A DNA stretch of 64,000 nt from the NCBI RefSeq assembly GCF_014839805.1, contig NC_051140.1:9755826-9819825 (forward strand), in the 5' to 3' direction. Shown here piece after piece: positions 13,155-24,896 of this stretch. Position numbers and translations under genes: made by a program. Every line of letters starts with the position of its first letter. Positions within the stretch are counted from its first letter, which is position 1. This DNA comes from Manduca sexta (Eukaryota > Arthropoda > Insecta > Lepidoptera > Sphingidae). The notes beneath the pieces are model-generated. The model did not search any database and had not been told where the DNA came from. It saw only the letters and a list, made by a program, of their open reading frames with translations.

Positions 13155-13375
13155 GGTATTGCTCGCGCAAAGTGCTCGTGAAAAGCCCTTCTCCCTACAA
13201 TAGTCCCTAAATCATAGCGCAACGCAAAGGCCATGTCTTTAAAAATTCAATTTTTTTCCATGGAAGTAAATTACCGGATTAAAAATTTCCCTGTATGTTA
13301 ATCCACGACATGGTCTACCCGTGTACCAAAGTTCATCCAAATCCGTTTAGCTGTTTCTGCGTTTACATCCAGCAA
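13155..13375 (+). repeat. Dispersed repeat with CTAGGT-TTGCTCGC start
   Basis: It begins ACTAGGTATTGCTCGCGC, continues GTGAAAAGCCCTTC and ends near ATCCAAATCCGTTTAGC. Related copies are at 24484-24720 and 49700-49800. This type of sequence is common in insect genomes, but I cannot name the parent element. Confidence 0.6.
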
Positions 13376-13397
13376 ACATAAAAAGTTGTTTTTACCG

Positions 13398-13679
13398 ATG
13401 GTAGGTCTCTCATATATGTGAGTCCGCCTGGGTAGGTAACACCGCAATGTCTATTTCTGCCGCCAAGCAATAGTGTGTAGTCACTTTGTATTCCGGTTTG
13501 AAGGACATTATAGCCAGTGTAACTACTTGACATAATAAGACTTAACATCTCATTTCTCATGATGGTGAGCGCAGTGGAACACCAAACAATACTTTGTAAT
13601 TCAGTTTGTTGCGGTCGTAACGTTTACCATCAGACGAACGGCAAGCTCCTCTCGTCATTCAAAGCATTAAAGAAAAAAG
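13398..13679 (+). repeat. Dispersed repeat family 1, copy B
   Basis: It starts at TGGTAGGTCTCTCATAT and ends in an A-rich tail (ATTAAAGAAAAAA). Compared with copies C and D it lacks the GGTGTTGGAT...TTTCTACTG segment, an internal deletion of roughly 25 bases near 13606. The 65-codon minus-strand open frame across it is not a gene. Confidence 0.82.
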
Positions 13680-14802
13680 TCCAATCCAACAAATATCCAA
13701 ACATTTTGACAAACGTTCCCATAATATAATACTATTAGTAAGAAAAAGGATACGCAAAAATAGCAAAAGAATATCGCGCGATAAACCTGTTCTTAGTAAA
13801 GTATTTTTAATTTTTGTATAACAAACACGTCTGCCGTCTATTAGATGCTTTGCTATGGAATGGACAATAAATAACATAAAATTTAACAGTAAGCCAATGT
13901 TGACTACACTTTCCAATATCTTTTATTCGGTTATTGATTGGTTCGGTATTCATCAGTATTAAAAACTCAATTACCGGGATGGATGGCGCATTGTTATTTC
14001 AAGCAATGATATGCGAATTCGACAACAAAAAAGCGAAAATTGATTCTGAGACATCAACATTCCCCTGGGTTATCGTCATATCGGAACTTACTTAATATCC
14101 ACCGTTTTACTTTACTTGCAACTTCCTGGACTGATTTACCTGCCCTCGTAAAACGTTATTGCTTTTCCACTCCGAGATACAGGGCAAGGGAGGAAGCTGG
14201 CTATTGTGTATTTCAAATTCAAAGAGGAAACGCAAGAAACCTTTTATCGCGTCGCGTTCGCTAAGCCTGGTGTATTTTGCGTTGTTTATAAGAATAATGG
14301 ACTGTAAATACTGACTATCAAGCAATGCCATAACGTGATTGAAGGCTATGGAGTATGGACTTAATATTACTGTTGTTTAAGAATTCGTTTAGGCTAATTA
14401 TTAGTGCTAGAGCCACATTACAGACATATCAGTCTATGGCATATACAGGCCCTCTGAACTGATCTAGACAGTGGTATAACCCTGAAGTTATACCACTGTT
14501 AGAAAGCAAAGGCTGATATCATAACTTGCTTTAACGCGGCGTTTCGACTGATGACCGAGATTTCCGGTAGCGCAAACTGTTCTTTTTCATTCCTAAGTAT
14601 TACTCCTTTTTATAAAGATGCATCAATGTTTGTTTTGGAATGATGTCTATTTGAAGCAATAATTTTAAATTATTTGACACGCTTATTCCTTTGGAGACAT
14701 GCTATAACAACAATATAGTCTATATTGGAAATAGCATACAGTAAATAGTAGTCATTAGTATTTGAAATATCCATTGGGATAGTGACACCGTAGAAATGTT
14801 GT
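13680..14802. other. AT-rich stretch with a 13-bp hairpin
   Basis: The interval holds a perfect inverted repeat at 14468-14480 and 14487-14499 (ACAGTGGTATAAC, 6-base spacer). Opposed open frames of 74 codons at 14040-14264 and 14107-14331 overlap each other and match nothing I know. Confidence 0.45.
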
Positions 14803-14962
14803 TAAAACCCACCATAGTGGCCTATGGAAGTGTGTCGCGCTTTGGGATCAGCCTGTGTATATTCGGTTCCAACAGGCCGGCATAATTGTGCCAACTGCCG
14901 AAGGGTAATCATCTGTCAGTCGACATTCAATTGGATCCCTCTCCACTTACCATCAGGGCACG
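14803..14962 (+). repeat. Dispersed repeat R, copy 2 (longest 5' part)
   Basis: It reads ACCCACCATAGTGGCC, then GTGTGTCGCG, GGGATCAGCCTGTGTATAT, GCCGGCATAATTGTG, CTGCCGAAGGGTAATCATC and finally CCACTTACCATCAGG. Its middle matches the minus-strand copy at 36991-37200 and its end matches the copy at 4152. The MITE site is uninterrupted here. Confidence 0.72.
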
Positions 14963-16539
14963 TGCAATTTTTTTAGTACAGGTAATCGCTGCTTTGACCC
15001 AACACTGCATTTCAGACTAATAACGAAATAGCAGCTCATTGTATTTATATGGGCGCAACTGTACTAACAATAGCCGATACTAAAGAATTGTATGTGCTAT
15101 GGCTCTAATATGTATATGATTCATTGGACATTATGCTGATAACAATGGGGAACAATATAAGAAACTCTATGGGTGGCATGATAAACAGGTAAGCTGTAAT
15201 CATTTCATGGGAATGGCGCACTATTATAATTAATGAGCTCTAAATATAAAAGATGGCCCATGTATTATGTTTACGCTTTAGCATATAAACGATTTCTTTT
15301 TAAATATCGCCTACAATCAAATCGTAATATAATGGTGAGTGATAACCGCAGCTAAAGCAGTTCGTTCGCGACTTTTCAGTGAAAAGCAAAAGAAAAAAAC
15401 AAGTGGATATTGACCCTCGTCAGACTGATGGCAATCAATGAATTGTCATTTGCGGCATAGCAAAGTTAAAAATCGATATTATGTAAATGAATTATTAAAG
15501 AAACTAGTGGTCGACTCGGTAATATACATATGTGGTATTTCTTATTAAAGCCCTGTACCATGCAAACGACCTTAAGCAATTGTTTCATACATTTACAACG
15601 CACGAGTTACGGGCGGGAATTATAAAGATTGACGAATAATTGCTTTAAAAATAACAAATTTTTTGTTCTTTTGAAAATTTTAAACCACCCAAAAGTTCCT
15701 TTTTAAATTGTCTATATAATATTATTTGTCGCAAATTAAAATGATGCGTACTTTAGGAGGAATCACTAATTTTAGTGAGCTTTTCATTTTGAAATTAATG
15801 AACAATACTGACATTACAATGAAAATTAAATAACCAAAATAAATAACGTATTGTAGAAATTTAAAGTTGCATTTTTTCTGTTTGTATGATAAATTTCGAA
15901 TAGAAAGCTTCTAAAAATACTTTTAGCGCGTCGTTTTCCTGTGGCCACCGCCTTAAGTTTTATGAGTCGACTGAACCTCGATAAAGACTGCTACAGCGGG
16001 CGGCCAGTTCAAAGCTCTACGAATCGTTATAACTTTTGACTGCCCCGTTCCATTTTTTATGTGAAAGTCAATGCAGTCGCATACATTACAATGAAATCTG
16101 AATTCTTATCCCAGATTATCGTAAAAAAATGTGCTCTCTCAGGGTATATATTGGTAGCATTCTATAATGAATAGCGTGTGCTGTGTCAACGTAAATCAAT
16201 AATGTAAATCGTTTTACATTATAGTAGAAGTTACTGAGCCTTTAGTTTATTGTTGTAATTATAAGAACAGACGCCATTTACGTGAATCATCAATATTTTA
16301 CTATAATGTGTTTCTGTCTGAAACGACCAGGGCTTTTATACTGTAATACTAAAGCAAATATTTTCGTTTTATTTCTTATATTAATGTGAATAATGATTGT
16401 ATGTAAGAAAGCGTAGAATTCTCACCTATTTCCTCTTAAGTCCAAATAAAGTTACTGCAGAATGCAAAATATTATCCTAAATTACGGTAGATAACATTTT
16501 ATGTTCAACAAAAAAATACAATCTGGTATAGTTGTGTTG
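14963..16539. other. AT-rich stretch without recognised features
   Basis: No gene is recognised. A small less AT-rich patch lies at about 15930-16030, with no readable domain. Confidence 0.45.
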
Positions 16540-16708
16540 TGGTGGCAATGGGTCCATATAACCGGATTCCTGCCCACTTCTCTTTATGTAGAATTTATGT
16601 GGAATCTAATTATCATTAGAACGATATGTAGCCCGCATTCATGCATATAAGTACCTATGTGTTGTGTCGGGTTCCATTTGGAAAATTTCACCTTTCGTCA
16701 CTATTGTG
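16540..16708 (+). repeat. Two-copy dispersed repeat, copy 1
   Basis: It is colinear with 53270-53446. Shared blocks are GATTCCTGC, CTTCTCTTTATGT, GTAGAATCTAATT-type sequence, ATTAGAA, a GCAT...ATATACCTAT block and GGAAAATTTCACCTTTCG. The divergence is high and I could not define termini. Confidence 0.6.
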
Positions 16709-17870
16709 TTGTATGGTTATTTTAATTATTGCTTCACTGATGAGGCAGTAACAGTGAAGGGCTGCAAATAGGGTATATAAAGTCCTAATTTCTATCCCCT
16801 GCCTAGTCAATATGAACGTTTTTTATTTGAAGTATTAGTCTTAGATTTGGAATATGTGACAACATCTAGGGACGGAAATAATGTTCACACAACTTTTGTC
16901 CACAGGCATACGTCTGAACCATAAATTACTTACCGAAAACTGACGTTACCAAAACACACTTGATGTGGATTACAATTAATCAAAATCCATAATAGCTATC
17001 CAGTAATATTATCTGTATTAATAGAGTTAAGTGAAATATTTGGAACGTTAATTGTTGCCTAGCGAGCACTCAGAACACAATACACCTGCGCTTGGGCGTG
17101 ACATAATTAATCAAGAACACTATTCCTAATGGATTGATGTTAACCACAATTTACAAATGTCAAAGCAAGTCTAGGTTAAGTTTTGTACAAACCCATTGCG
17201 TTAAATGATCATGTTTCTCACTAAAACTACAGTAATAAAACAAAAGTATGTTTTTAAAAGTAAGTATTCATTTTCAAGGGTATCCTATCCCGATTGTTAT
17301 TATTCCTAACAAAGCAGGCTTGATTTGGTAACAAAAACACGAATAGATTGCAGACAAAGATATCCCTTTTCAGCTTTGTTAGAATATTATTATCAAATTT
17401 CAGCATTTAACAAAAATAACAACTAAACAATGATAAATTTCACCCTCGTTAATTTGATTACGAACTATTCAACCTTCTACGTCATTACGATGCCATAGAA
17501 ATAACATATTAACTAGAAGAAGGGGAAACTATTTGATTACTGAATACACGAAGCAGTAAATATGTGTTTCCATAAAAAGAGAAAAAAGTCTCTCCATAAT
17601 ATCGTACAAAAGAAAATGCTCTTGAGGAATGTGTCTGTAAATGGCAGCGATCAAGTTGGAATTGGAAATAAATATACAAAATATATTCCTTGTCGAATCA
17701 GTGACAACCTTGGGGGTTCTATTGTTATCGCCTGGATTTTGAAATGACCGTTTACAAGGCCCATGATTTTAAAAACGATATCAGCCGTAACTGAGTTACG
17801 TCGGTTACAACTGGTGTGGTATTAGAGCTTACAATAACACGACATGACATATCGACGATTTTTCATTCTT
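16709..17870. other. AT-rich stretch without recognised features
   Basis: No gene or repeat is recognised. The 61-codon open frame at 17562-17747 is lysine-rich low-complexity coding and is most likely chance. Confidence 0.45.
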
Positions 17871-17883
17871 TAATGTAGCCTAT

Positions 17884-18316
17884 AAAAAGTGGCGATAGCC
17901 TAGTTGGGTGTAGAATGGACTGCCGACACAAATGTCCGCAGGTTCAATTCCCAAGGGCACACACCTTTGTCTTTTCTACAATTATATTATGTGTATTCTT
18001 TATCAAATGTCGCTTGCTTTAACGGTGAAGGAAAACATCGTGAAGAAACCAGCATACCTGAGAGTAAGATTTCGGTATTAAAACACGAACGGTGGTTCAC
18101 AGACTGTTTAATGCGTAGCAACTTAGCAGCAACGGTACACAAAATAATATTTTCACAATACCCAACACTGAGAAGATCTCTATAGGAATTTTGAGGGTGT
18201 GTAAAGTCTACCATTCCGCACTAGATCAGCGTGGTGGACTACGACCTCAGCAGTAGAGGAGGCCCATGCCCATAAATGGGACAGTATGTAATATAGGACT
18301 GATATTATTATTTTTA
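17884..18316 (+). mobile_element. tRNA-derived SINE, family 3, complete, with insert
   Basis: The head carries an A box (TAGCCTAGTTGG) and a B box (GGTTCAATTCC). A perfect 13-bp target duplication, TAATGTAGCCTAT, flanks the element at 17871-17883 and 18317-18329. It is longer than the copy at 4490-4817 because of a 104-bp insert at 18064-18167. Open frames across it, including one of 93 codons, are artefacts of SINE sequence. Confidence 0.88.
18064..18167. mobile_element. 104-bp insert inside family 3 SINE
   Basis: The other family-3 copy runs from ACCTGAGA directly into the TTCTCTATAGG block. Here 104 bases intervene, bounded by CTGAGA at 18058-18063 and again at 18168-18173, which looks like a 6-bp target duplication. 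The insert starts GTAAGATTTCGG and ends ATACCCAACA, with no terminal inverted repeat and no A tail. Its class is unknown. Confidence 0.6.
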
Positions 18317-18329
18317 TAATGTAGCCTAT

Positions 18330-21300
18330 TTTAATTCACTTGGTTATCACACAATTTGCACTTGTTACTCCAAACTAGTAATAAAAACTCCAGCACTCAG
18401 TTGAGGGAAGACTCCGGACTAGAGCGTTTATCCCAACGTCTGCCGTTTCTACAGCAGTTATGACCACTTCCGCAGCTCAATGTGTGTAATTAAATTTTAC
18501 TGTTACATTCGAGGGAAAACTCTATATTAATACCTCCCAAGCGTTACTAAGGGAATTAAACTTATTAATTTATACCAGAATGAGCAAACGCGACAATTAA
18601 AACGGACTAATTGAACACGTTTTCTGGTTCAATTCACTATGATGTATTGTGTTATCTGATATTTTGTAGAATAATTTATATTCATACGCCATAGCGTATC
18701 ATAATACTGTTATTTGCATTGTTTTTGTTATGAATAATAATATAAAATTTTCAGATCCTCTTTTATTTTTATTAAGGTCAAAATATGTTTATTGGTGATT
18801 TTGTCTGTTCGTGCTACGCGTAACCATTACCTGGTCTCTTAAGAAATAAAAAAATATACTCGTGTTTGAAGTGATGATAAGGCGAAATAGTTCTTAAAAT
18901 GTACAATATTTCTATCACAATAAATACATGTACCGTTCATTGTTGTCAACATGTGTAAGGTTACGACCTGACATCTCTACAGACCATAACAATATTTCCT
19001 AACAAAGTGTTCTTTGCTCCATATGGAATAATTTTGTAATCACTGTTTTATTAAACGTTTGTGACATAAAAGATAAGGTAATAAACTTCGTCAAATATGA
19101 AGAGACGCGCAGAGAGGTTAATTACGTGTACAGAAATTGCTTGTTGCCTGGTTTTATGTAGATGAAATATTATTAGTGTTGCTAATTTTGTTTTACTTAT
19201 AAGATTTCAATTAAGTGGGGATGCACGTGATGTAGGTTGCAATCTACATTATCGGACTACGCAATACGCATGCCTCGGTGCATAGGCTTTCCTCCGCATC
19301 GCGGGCATTTGCGTCATGATGGGCCATGTTGGCTTAATGCGGTTTTCTAAATAGGATTTATAGTTTATAAAGACAGAATTTACAGTTTTTTGTTTTATTT
19401 GGCTTAAGTCGTACTGTTTATAACCGCACATGAACTGACTATAGTCAGTTCTAGCTAGGTTCTAGTCAGGGTTTTAAGATTCAAAACTAATTTAAGAACT
19501 CATAACCTAGTGCAGCACTTTAGTAAAACTAAAAAAAAGAAAACTTAAATCAACTTTAATCCTATAAAGTTAACAACAAAATTATTTCATGTTCGTGAAA
19601 CGCATTCCAATACAATATAATCTACTGAGTTAAATATAAATTTATACATTTTGAAGTCGCAGCATTTAAATAAAAACCGTCAGGTCTTGTATCTTAGACA
19701 TCTGGTGTCGTGTCGACTGCTGAAAAAATAATAAGCCTCGAGAAAAGAGCGACGAATTTAACATCGACGACAACAAAAAAAAATCTTCGGCGAAAAGGCA
19801 TTGACAAAACGCTTTACTGTTTAGGATTTTTATTATTATATCTAGTGGTGCATCCACAGCGTAGTTTCTTTTTGAAGAGCAACTGTTTCGAGTCTGTGTA
19901 GGCAATTTTCGATTACATAAAGTTATTTATCGTTAAGGATATTGCTATATTATTTATTAATGTATGTCGTTCATTCATGGTTCTAGTAATAATATATTAT
20001 TTTGTTACAATATGTGTTACGTTTCCTTTATGGTACCACAAATTAAATCATAATTCAGGACAATGCAACATATAAAACGGAAATAAAACTTAGGTTTGTT
20101 TTGCGCACCGATATTTATATTTGTGTAACCGGCCTAATATTTATTTAGGGATTGGGCGTCGGACTGAGACTGCTTCGTAAAACCTGATACCCAAAACACA
20201 AGGAATTAGGAATTTTATTATCTAAGTGTAGAGTTGGGACTATATTGTGTGATTTAGTTCTAAGAAACAAATTAGAATTAAATCAGCTTTGTAATTTATT
20301 TAACTTTAAAAGTCTTATGATATGTGTGTTAGGATTTATTATTAAGGACGTTGCTCCAAAATGAAAAAGTTATACATACATATTAACATTATTGCGATAT
20401 ATTATGTATTTTTAACAATTATTCAAATATAATATATCCTTGTCCTACTTTAATAAATTTGTATAGCGTTAACAGAACACAAATCCGCTATTTATTACAC
20501 ATGTTACAGAGAACTAACAGTGAATTAATACCGTGAAACCGTCCAAAACAGGTGTCATCAGAAATCCTCTATGCTTCGCGTGATCTTTGGCAGAAGCCTC
20601 GTCGCGTCGCGGGGTAAATAGATCTACTGGCGTCGCATTTTCTCTATTTTCGTGTTATATATACTGGTGATTCGCTTAACTACGTTCAGATCACATAAAA
20701 AGTTGTGATACGTTTGCGCGGCTGAGTGCCATATTCATAGAGATAAACGATCAATAGCGATGTCTCCTTAGTGCCTGTACAGTCAATGTTCCAATCATTA
20801 CTACGTAGAAATCAACACATCTCTAATCAAACGGAAATGAACTAAATTAGCTGGATTGGTTTATACGGCTCACTGATGAGAGCTTCTTTGAGACGAATAT
20901 TTTGTAAGATTTTCATAAAGGTTTGGAGCATGTTGTAACGATGTCATCGAAAGACTTATATCCTCGGTTTGTTGTGTGCTTGCGATTTACATAATTGCAG
21001 TGAAATAGTTTATGTCACCTTAGGATGAATAAAATAAACAAATTACGTGTTGCGAGTATTAAACTTTATAAGATAATAATTTAATTATTTTACAAGGTTT
21101 CATTGTATGTTTATGACGGTTATGTGCTGTAAAAACTTATTTAAACACGTATAATATATATTATTCGTATTTTAATTTAAGAACTTCGCGCGATGTTAAA
21201 TATTCTTCCACGTGAATATACCCCAATGAGTAATTTAATAAACTTATACAGGTTTTTATAAAAACTGTGAAGGAATTTTCTTAAATATTTTTTTTATACA

Positions 21301-21986
21301 TTACTTATTTAACCTTGTTGAAATAAATAAAATAGTTGTATTTAAGACAAAAGTTCATAATAATTTTAAGTAAAATATGCTAGCACTAGAAATGCAACTA
21401 TAATTGTTAGCATTTATCATCATGCAAATATAGACGTTTGGGACCGGAGAGCCAAACTAGATTAAACTAGCGATAGTTTCTCAGCATCACAACGTATGAC
21501 CATGAAACAAAATGTTGGCAAGCGATTAATGGCCATTACCTAAAGTAACTTCTTATTCATTATAACTTATATTATTTTCGCTGAGTGAGGACGAATGATT
21601 GATTACAGTTAGACCGAGGGAAGATGTCCATCTTGATAAAAGTAATAATATAATTATGTTTGTTTGAGTTTGTATACTATTGATTAATCTTTTGTTATAT
21701 TTCTGTTTCACAATGAATAGATCAAAGAAAATTATCCACTTGTTTGACTAGTGGCATACGAAGCGAGCGCGGACGCAAATCGTACACATTAGAAATGATT
21801 ACTCTATTGACACACAAGTGAACCAACTGATAATTTCCTTTCGTGCAAGTGCTTCATGGTCTTTGTACTTGTTACATTGCATTACATTATCAAACTATGC
21901 TCAATGATTACGTTCATAAATACATAACACTTAAACTAGTTCTGTGCAGATTACTTATCGCTTGTTAATATGCAGATATTAGGACT
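18330..21986. other. AT-rich stretch with a 20-bp palindrome
   Basis: No gene is recognised. A perfect 20-bp palindrome, GAACTGACTATAGTCAGTTC, is at 19432-19451. Overlapping opposed open frames at 19666-19905 look fortuitous. A moderately GC-richer patch lies at about 20560-20640. Confidence 0.45.
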
Positions 21987-21987
21987 G

Positions 21988-22302
21988 GAGTTAGGTGTCT
22001 CATATGTGACAGTCCGCCTGGGAAGGTACCATTGCAGTGTCTATTTCTGCTGCTAAGCACCAGTGTGTGGTCGCTGTTGTGTTCCAGTTTAAGGGACATT
22101 ATAGCCAGTGTACCTACTGGACATAGTAAGACTTAATATCTCATGTCTCAGTGTGGCGAGCGCAGTGGAATACTAAATAATACTTTGTAATAATTCAAGG
22201 TGTTGGATCGTGTTTCTACTGTTTATGGGCGGTCGTATCGATTAGCAACAGGCGACCGGCAAGCTCGTCTCGTCATTCAAAGCAATAAAAAAAAAAAAAA
22301 AA
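21988..22302 (+). repeat. Dispersed repeat family 1, copy C, with A17 tail
   Basis: This is the most intact family-1 copy. It runs from TAGGTGTCTCATATGTGAC to AAGCTCGTCTCGTCATTC, followed by CAAAGCAAT and an uninterrupted A tail of about 17 bases. The long pure tail suggests a fairly recent retroposition. I see no convincing target duplication. Confidence 0.85.
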
Positions 22303-22586
22303 GGTTGTCAATTTACGATTTCTTAAATGCTTATAAAAACGACTACGTAATTGTCCATCCACGATTACGTAATCACCACTTTACGGCGCAGATTTTTCTG
22401 TTGACGGAGGGAACTTTGAGTGCGCTCTGAAAGGCGGGCGGTTTTAAATCTAGTTTGTTTAGTGCCAGAACTCTCACCCACTTATGAGTTTTCCGAGTTC
22501 ATTTACAGACTCCAACTTTGTTGTAAGGTGAAATAGACGGGAACGGATGTTGATGCATTCTAATGGAACTTCATTTTAAGTCTTCT

Positions 22587-22625
22587 GTCAAATGATTTCT
22601 TATGTTTACGCGAATGTTAGACATT
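22587..22625 (+). repeat. Short repeat shared with 45180
   Basis: TTTCTTATGTTTACGCGAAT followed by GTTAGACATTGAAAT occurs here and at 45179-45217 with at most one difference across the shared core, and similarity fades quickly after it. It is a fragment of a dispersed element whose remainder I cannot delimit. Confidence 0.65.
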
Positions 22626-23277
22626 GAAATAAAACTATTTTAGGTATTTTGTTGCGGTTTTCTCTCAAAATTTACTTTTCTGTATGTATGGTTCTGTAAT
22701 ATGTTGATAAACATCTAATGATTATATTACAGACGATAAAAAATTTAAGAAAAGCATCTCTTTTTATTCGGCTTTTGGAAAGATTACGAAAAAAAAACGC
22801 GGCAGGCTAAACAATGTTTTAATGATTTTTCGTTTCAATGTTTTTAATTCATACTGTGAGCATACTACATAATTCATTAAAAATGCTTCAAAACATTCTG
22901 TTAAATACCTATATAGGTATCAGTCACATGAATACATTATTAATTGTGATAGGAACGGTTACTTGAAGTTAGCTCGCGTCATCAAAGAGCTCTCAAGATA
23001 TCTCTCCATTACTCCGCACTAACCGGATGTACCACAGATAAAATGAGTATTAAACCTGATCTCGTATCAACTTTTTTATTAATATCATTCTAATGTTGAA
23101 AACAATTTTCATAACCTGTACTAATTGTTGTATTATTCATTCGGAATATTTTCCTACAGTTCGAGAATTAATAACTGTCTGTTTTATTCTGACTGAAATA
23201 GTAAGGTGAAATACTCATTTTTAGCTAAATAAATTACTTATAGGAAAATTATTTGCTTTATTTATTTTCAGTTAAAT

Positions 23278-23323
23278 AACATTACAAAATAGGTAAATGT
23301 TTATTTACCTATATTGTAATGTT
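23278..23323. repeat. Hairpin with 21-bp arms
   Basis: The arms 23278-23298 and 23303-23323 (AACATTACAA.ATAGGTAAAT) pair with one mismatch around a GTTT loop. No coding sequence or flanking duplication accompanies it. Confidence 0.75.
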
Positions 23324-23355
23324 TATAATTTCATATTACATTAAGATGTAATGGG

Positions 23356-24025
23356 TTACTGCCTCGATGTCGTAGTTGTATTATGATACAACTGCATTGC
23401 CGAGTTCTCGGGTTTGATCCTCGGGTCATCATCATCTCAGCCACAGGAAGTCCACTGCTGAACATAGGCCTCCCCCAAGGATCTCCACGTCGACCTGTTG
23501 GAAGCGGCCTGCATCCAGCGACTTCCTGCGACCCTAGCTAGGTCGTCCGTCCACCTTGTAGGTCAGGGATGCACCTATCTAGTGGTCATGGCCCGCCCTA
23601 GAATAGGTGCTACGAGTACGCGACCTCAGCCCCCGAGCTGCTGCAGTCACTACCAACCTTTCCTTCCATGACTGCTGTATCCACTCCTACAGGCCATACT
23701 TTCCTTTCCCTTAACATCCTCTACCCATAAACCCTATTTCTTCTCCCAGGCTGATGATGGGCAGCAGCGTCATCAGCGTGAGTTCCCTCCTGCGCTCGCC
23801 AACTCGCCTGCCAAGCGTGGCGAGTATTGGCAAATACCCCCCTCGGGTAGGGCAGAGTTACCAGGTATTTCTACTCAGTATAAGGCCGTAGTTTGGAATT
23901 TGTGCCCGCTATATTGATAGACTCGTCCCTCTATTATATTATGAGACGGAATATATATGGCCGCAAGTAGGTGCATCAGTTGTGTCTCTGATAACCTTTG
24001 GGGACAAAAGGAGTCAGTGTGTACA
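23356..24025 (+). mobile_element. Family 2 SINE interrupted by a LINE-derived insert
   Basis: The tRNA-like head at 23356-23426 contains GTCGTAGTTGTA (A-box-like) and GGTTTGATCC (B box). The body resumes at 23841 with CCTCGGGTAGGGCA, TTTCTACTCAGTATAAGGCCG and GGAATTTGTGCCCG, and ends near GGGGACAAAAGG. Between them lies a 414-bp insert bounded by an 8-bp duplication. Small open frames at 23957-24191 lie in the SINE tail and its flank and are not genes. Confidence 0.78.
23427..23840 (-). mobile_element. LINE-derived insert nested in a SINE
   Basis: CCTCGGGT occurs at 23419-23426 and 23841-23848, marking an 8-bp target duplication. On the minus strand, the end next to the left junction reads RWTDDLARVAGSRWMQAAS, then a GEAYVQQWTS-like C-terminus, a stop at 23437-23439 and a (GAT)n tail. 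This is the typical end of an RTE-like LINE reverse transcriptase. Upstream the frame has several stops, so the copy is dead. The 5' part (about 23600-23840) does not translate into a domain I recognise. Confidence 0.75.
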
Positions 24026-24483
24026 CATGTACATAACATACATTTTAATGTATTTTGTTATTATATTTCCAATGAATATGTATCTGGAAAAACAAACACA
24101 TCAATTGAGCAAATCAATTCCGCTACTTCTTGTGACGCGACCGATATATCAATCACAAAATAATTTAAATGTACATAAACGTGTAAAATAAAACAATTCT
24201 CGCATTGTACCATATTTCCACTGACTTGTTATTTTTTTCTAACTTTATTCTCCATGGCGCCGTTACGTTGCAGTTTTCACGCTTGGAATCCCGCTGGGTG
24301 GAAAATAAACAATAAACAGTGTGTGCGGCAAATAAATCTGTCTTCTCTGCATTGATAAATGCTTTTATTGATGTTACTTAAGTATGTTGAACGTCGACCA
24401 TTTGAAAGATAGATTTAATGATAATTGATGCGTTATGGAGGTTTAAAATATATTACAATGTGACTCATTTTTTTTTTAATTAA

Positions 24484-24720
24484 CTAGGTGTTACCCGCTG
24501 CTTCGTGCGCGTGAAAAGCCTTTCCCGCTACAAAATTCCCTAAAACACTGTAGCGATTTAATGCGCCACCTATAAGACGCTAATGCCATCTTTTAAAAAA
24601 ATGCTTAAAAATTCTTATAGGAGCAAATTATCGGTATAAAAAGTAACATATGTATTAACTCAGGATAAGGTTTGTCTGTGTGCCGAATTTCACTCCTTTA
24701 TGAATATACTATAACATTGT
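24484..24720 (+). repeat. Dispersed repeat with CTAGGTGTTRCYCGC start
   Basis: It begins AACTAGGTGTTACCCGCTGC, continues GTGAAAAGCCTTTCCC and GCTACAAAATTCCCTAAA, and resembles 13155-13375 over most of its length. Confidence 0.6.
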
Positions 24721-24896
24721 TGTATTTCATGATATTAGAATAACGAATAAAATTTCTTTGTTTAACTATATTTATATAGTATACTATAGCATATTACAAA
24801 CTCGGAATTACTTGTTTAATAAAGTGGCAGCAAGACTAGACAAACAAAAAATAAAGACTGCCAACTTATTAAATTAAAAAATGTTTATAAAAGTAA

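Noticed and set aside
17904..18185. 93-codon open frame as a gene
   Set aside because: It lies wholly inside a family-3 SINE with defined target duplications and crosses its 104-bp insert.
20655..20695. TATA box with an initiator-like TCAGAT 30 bases downstream
   Set aside because: In AT-rich DNA a TATATATA match is expected often, and no open frame or transcript evidence follows.
23360..23427. Possible tRNA gene
   Set aside because: A and B boxes are present, but there is no complete cloverleaf and the sequence continues as the SINE family-2 body. It is a SINE head. The same applies at 49871-50103, 4490-4817 and 17884-18316.
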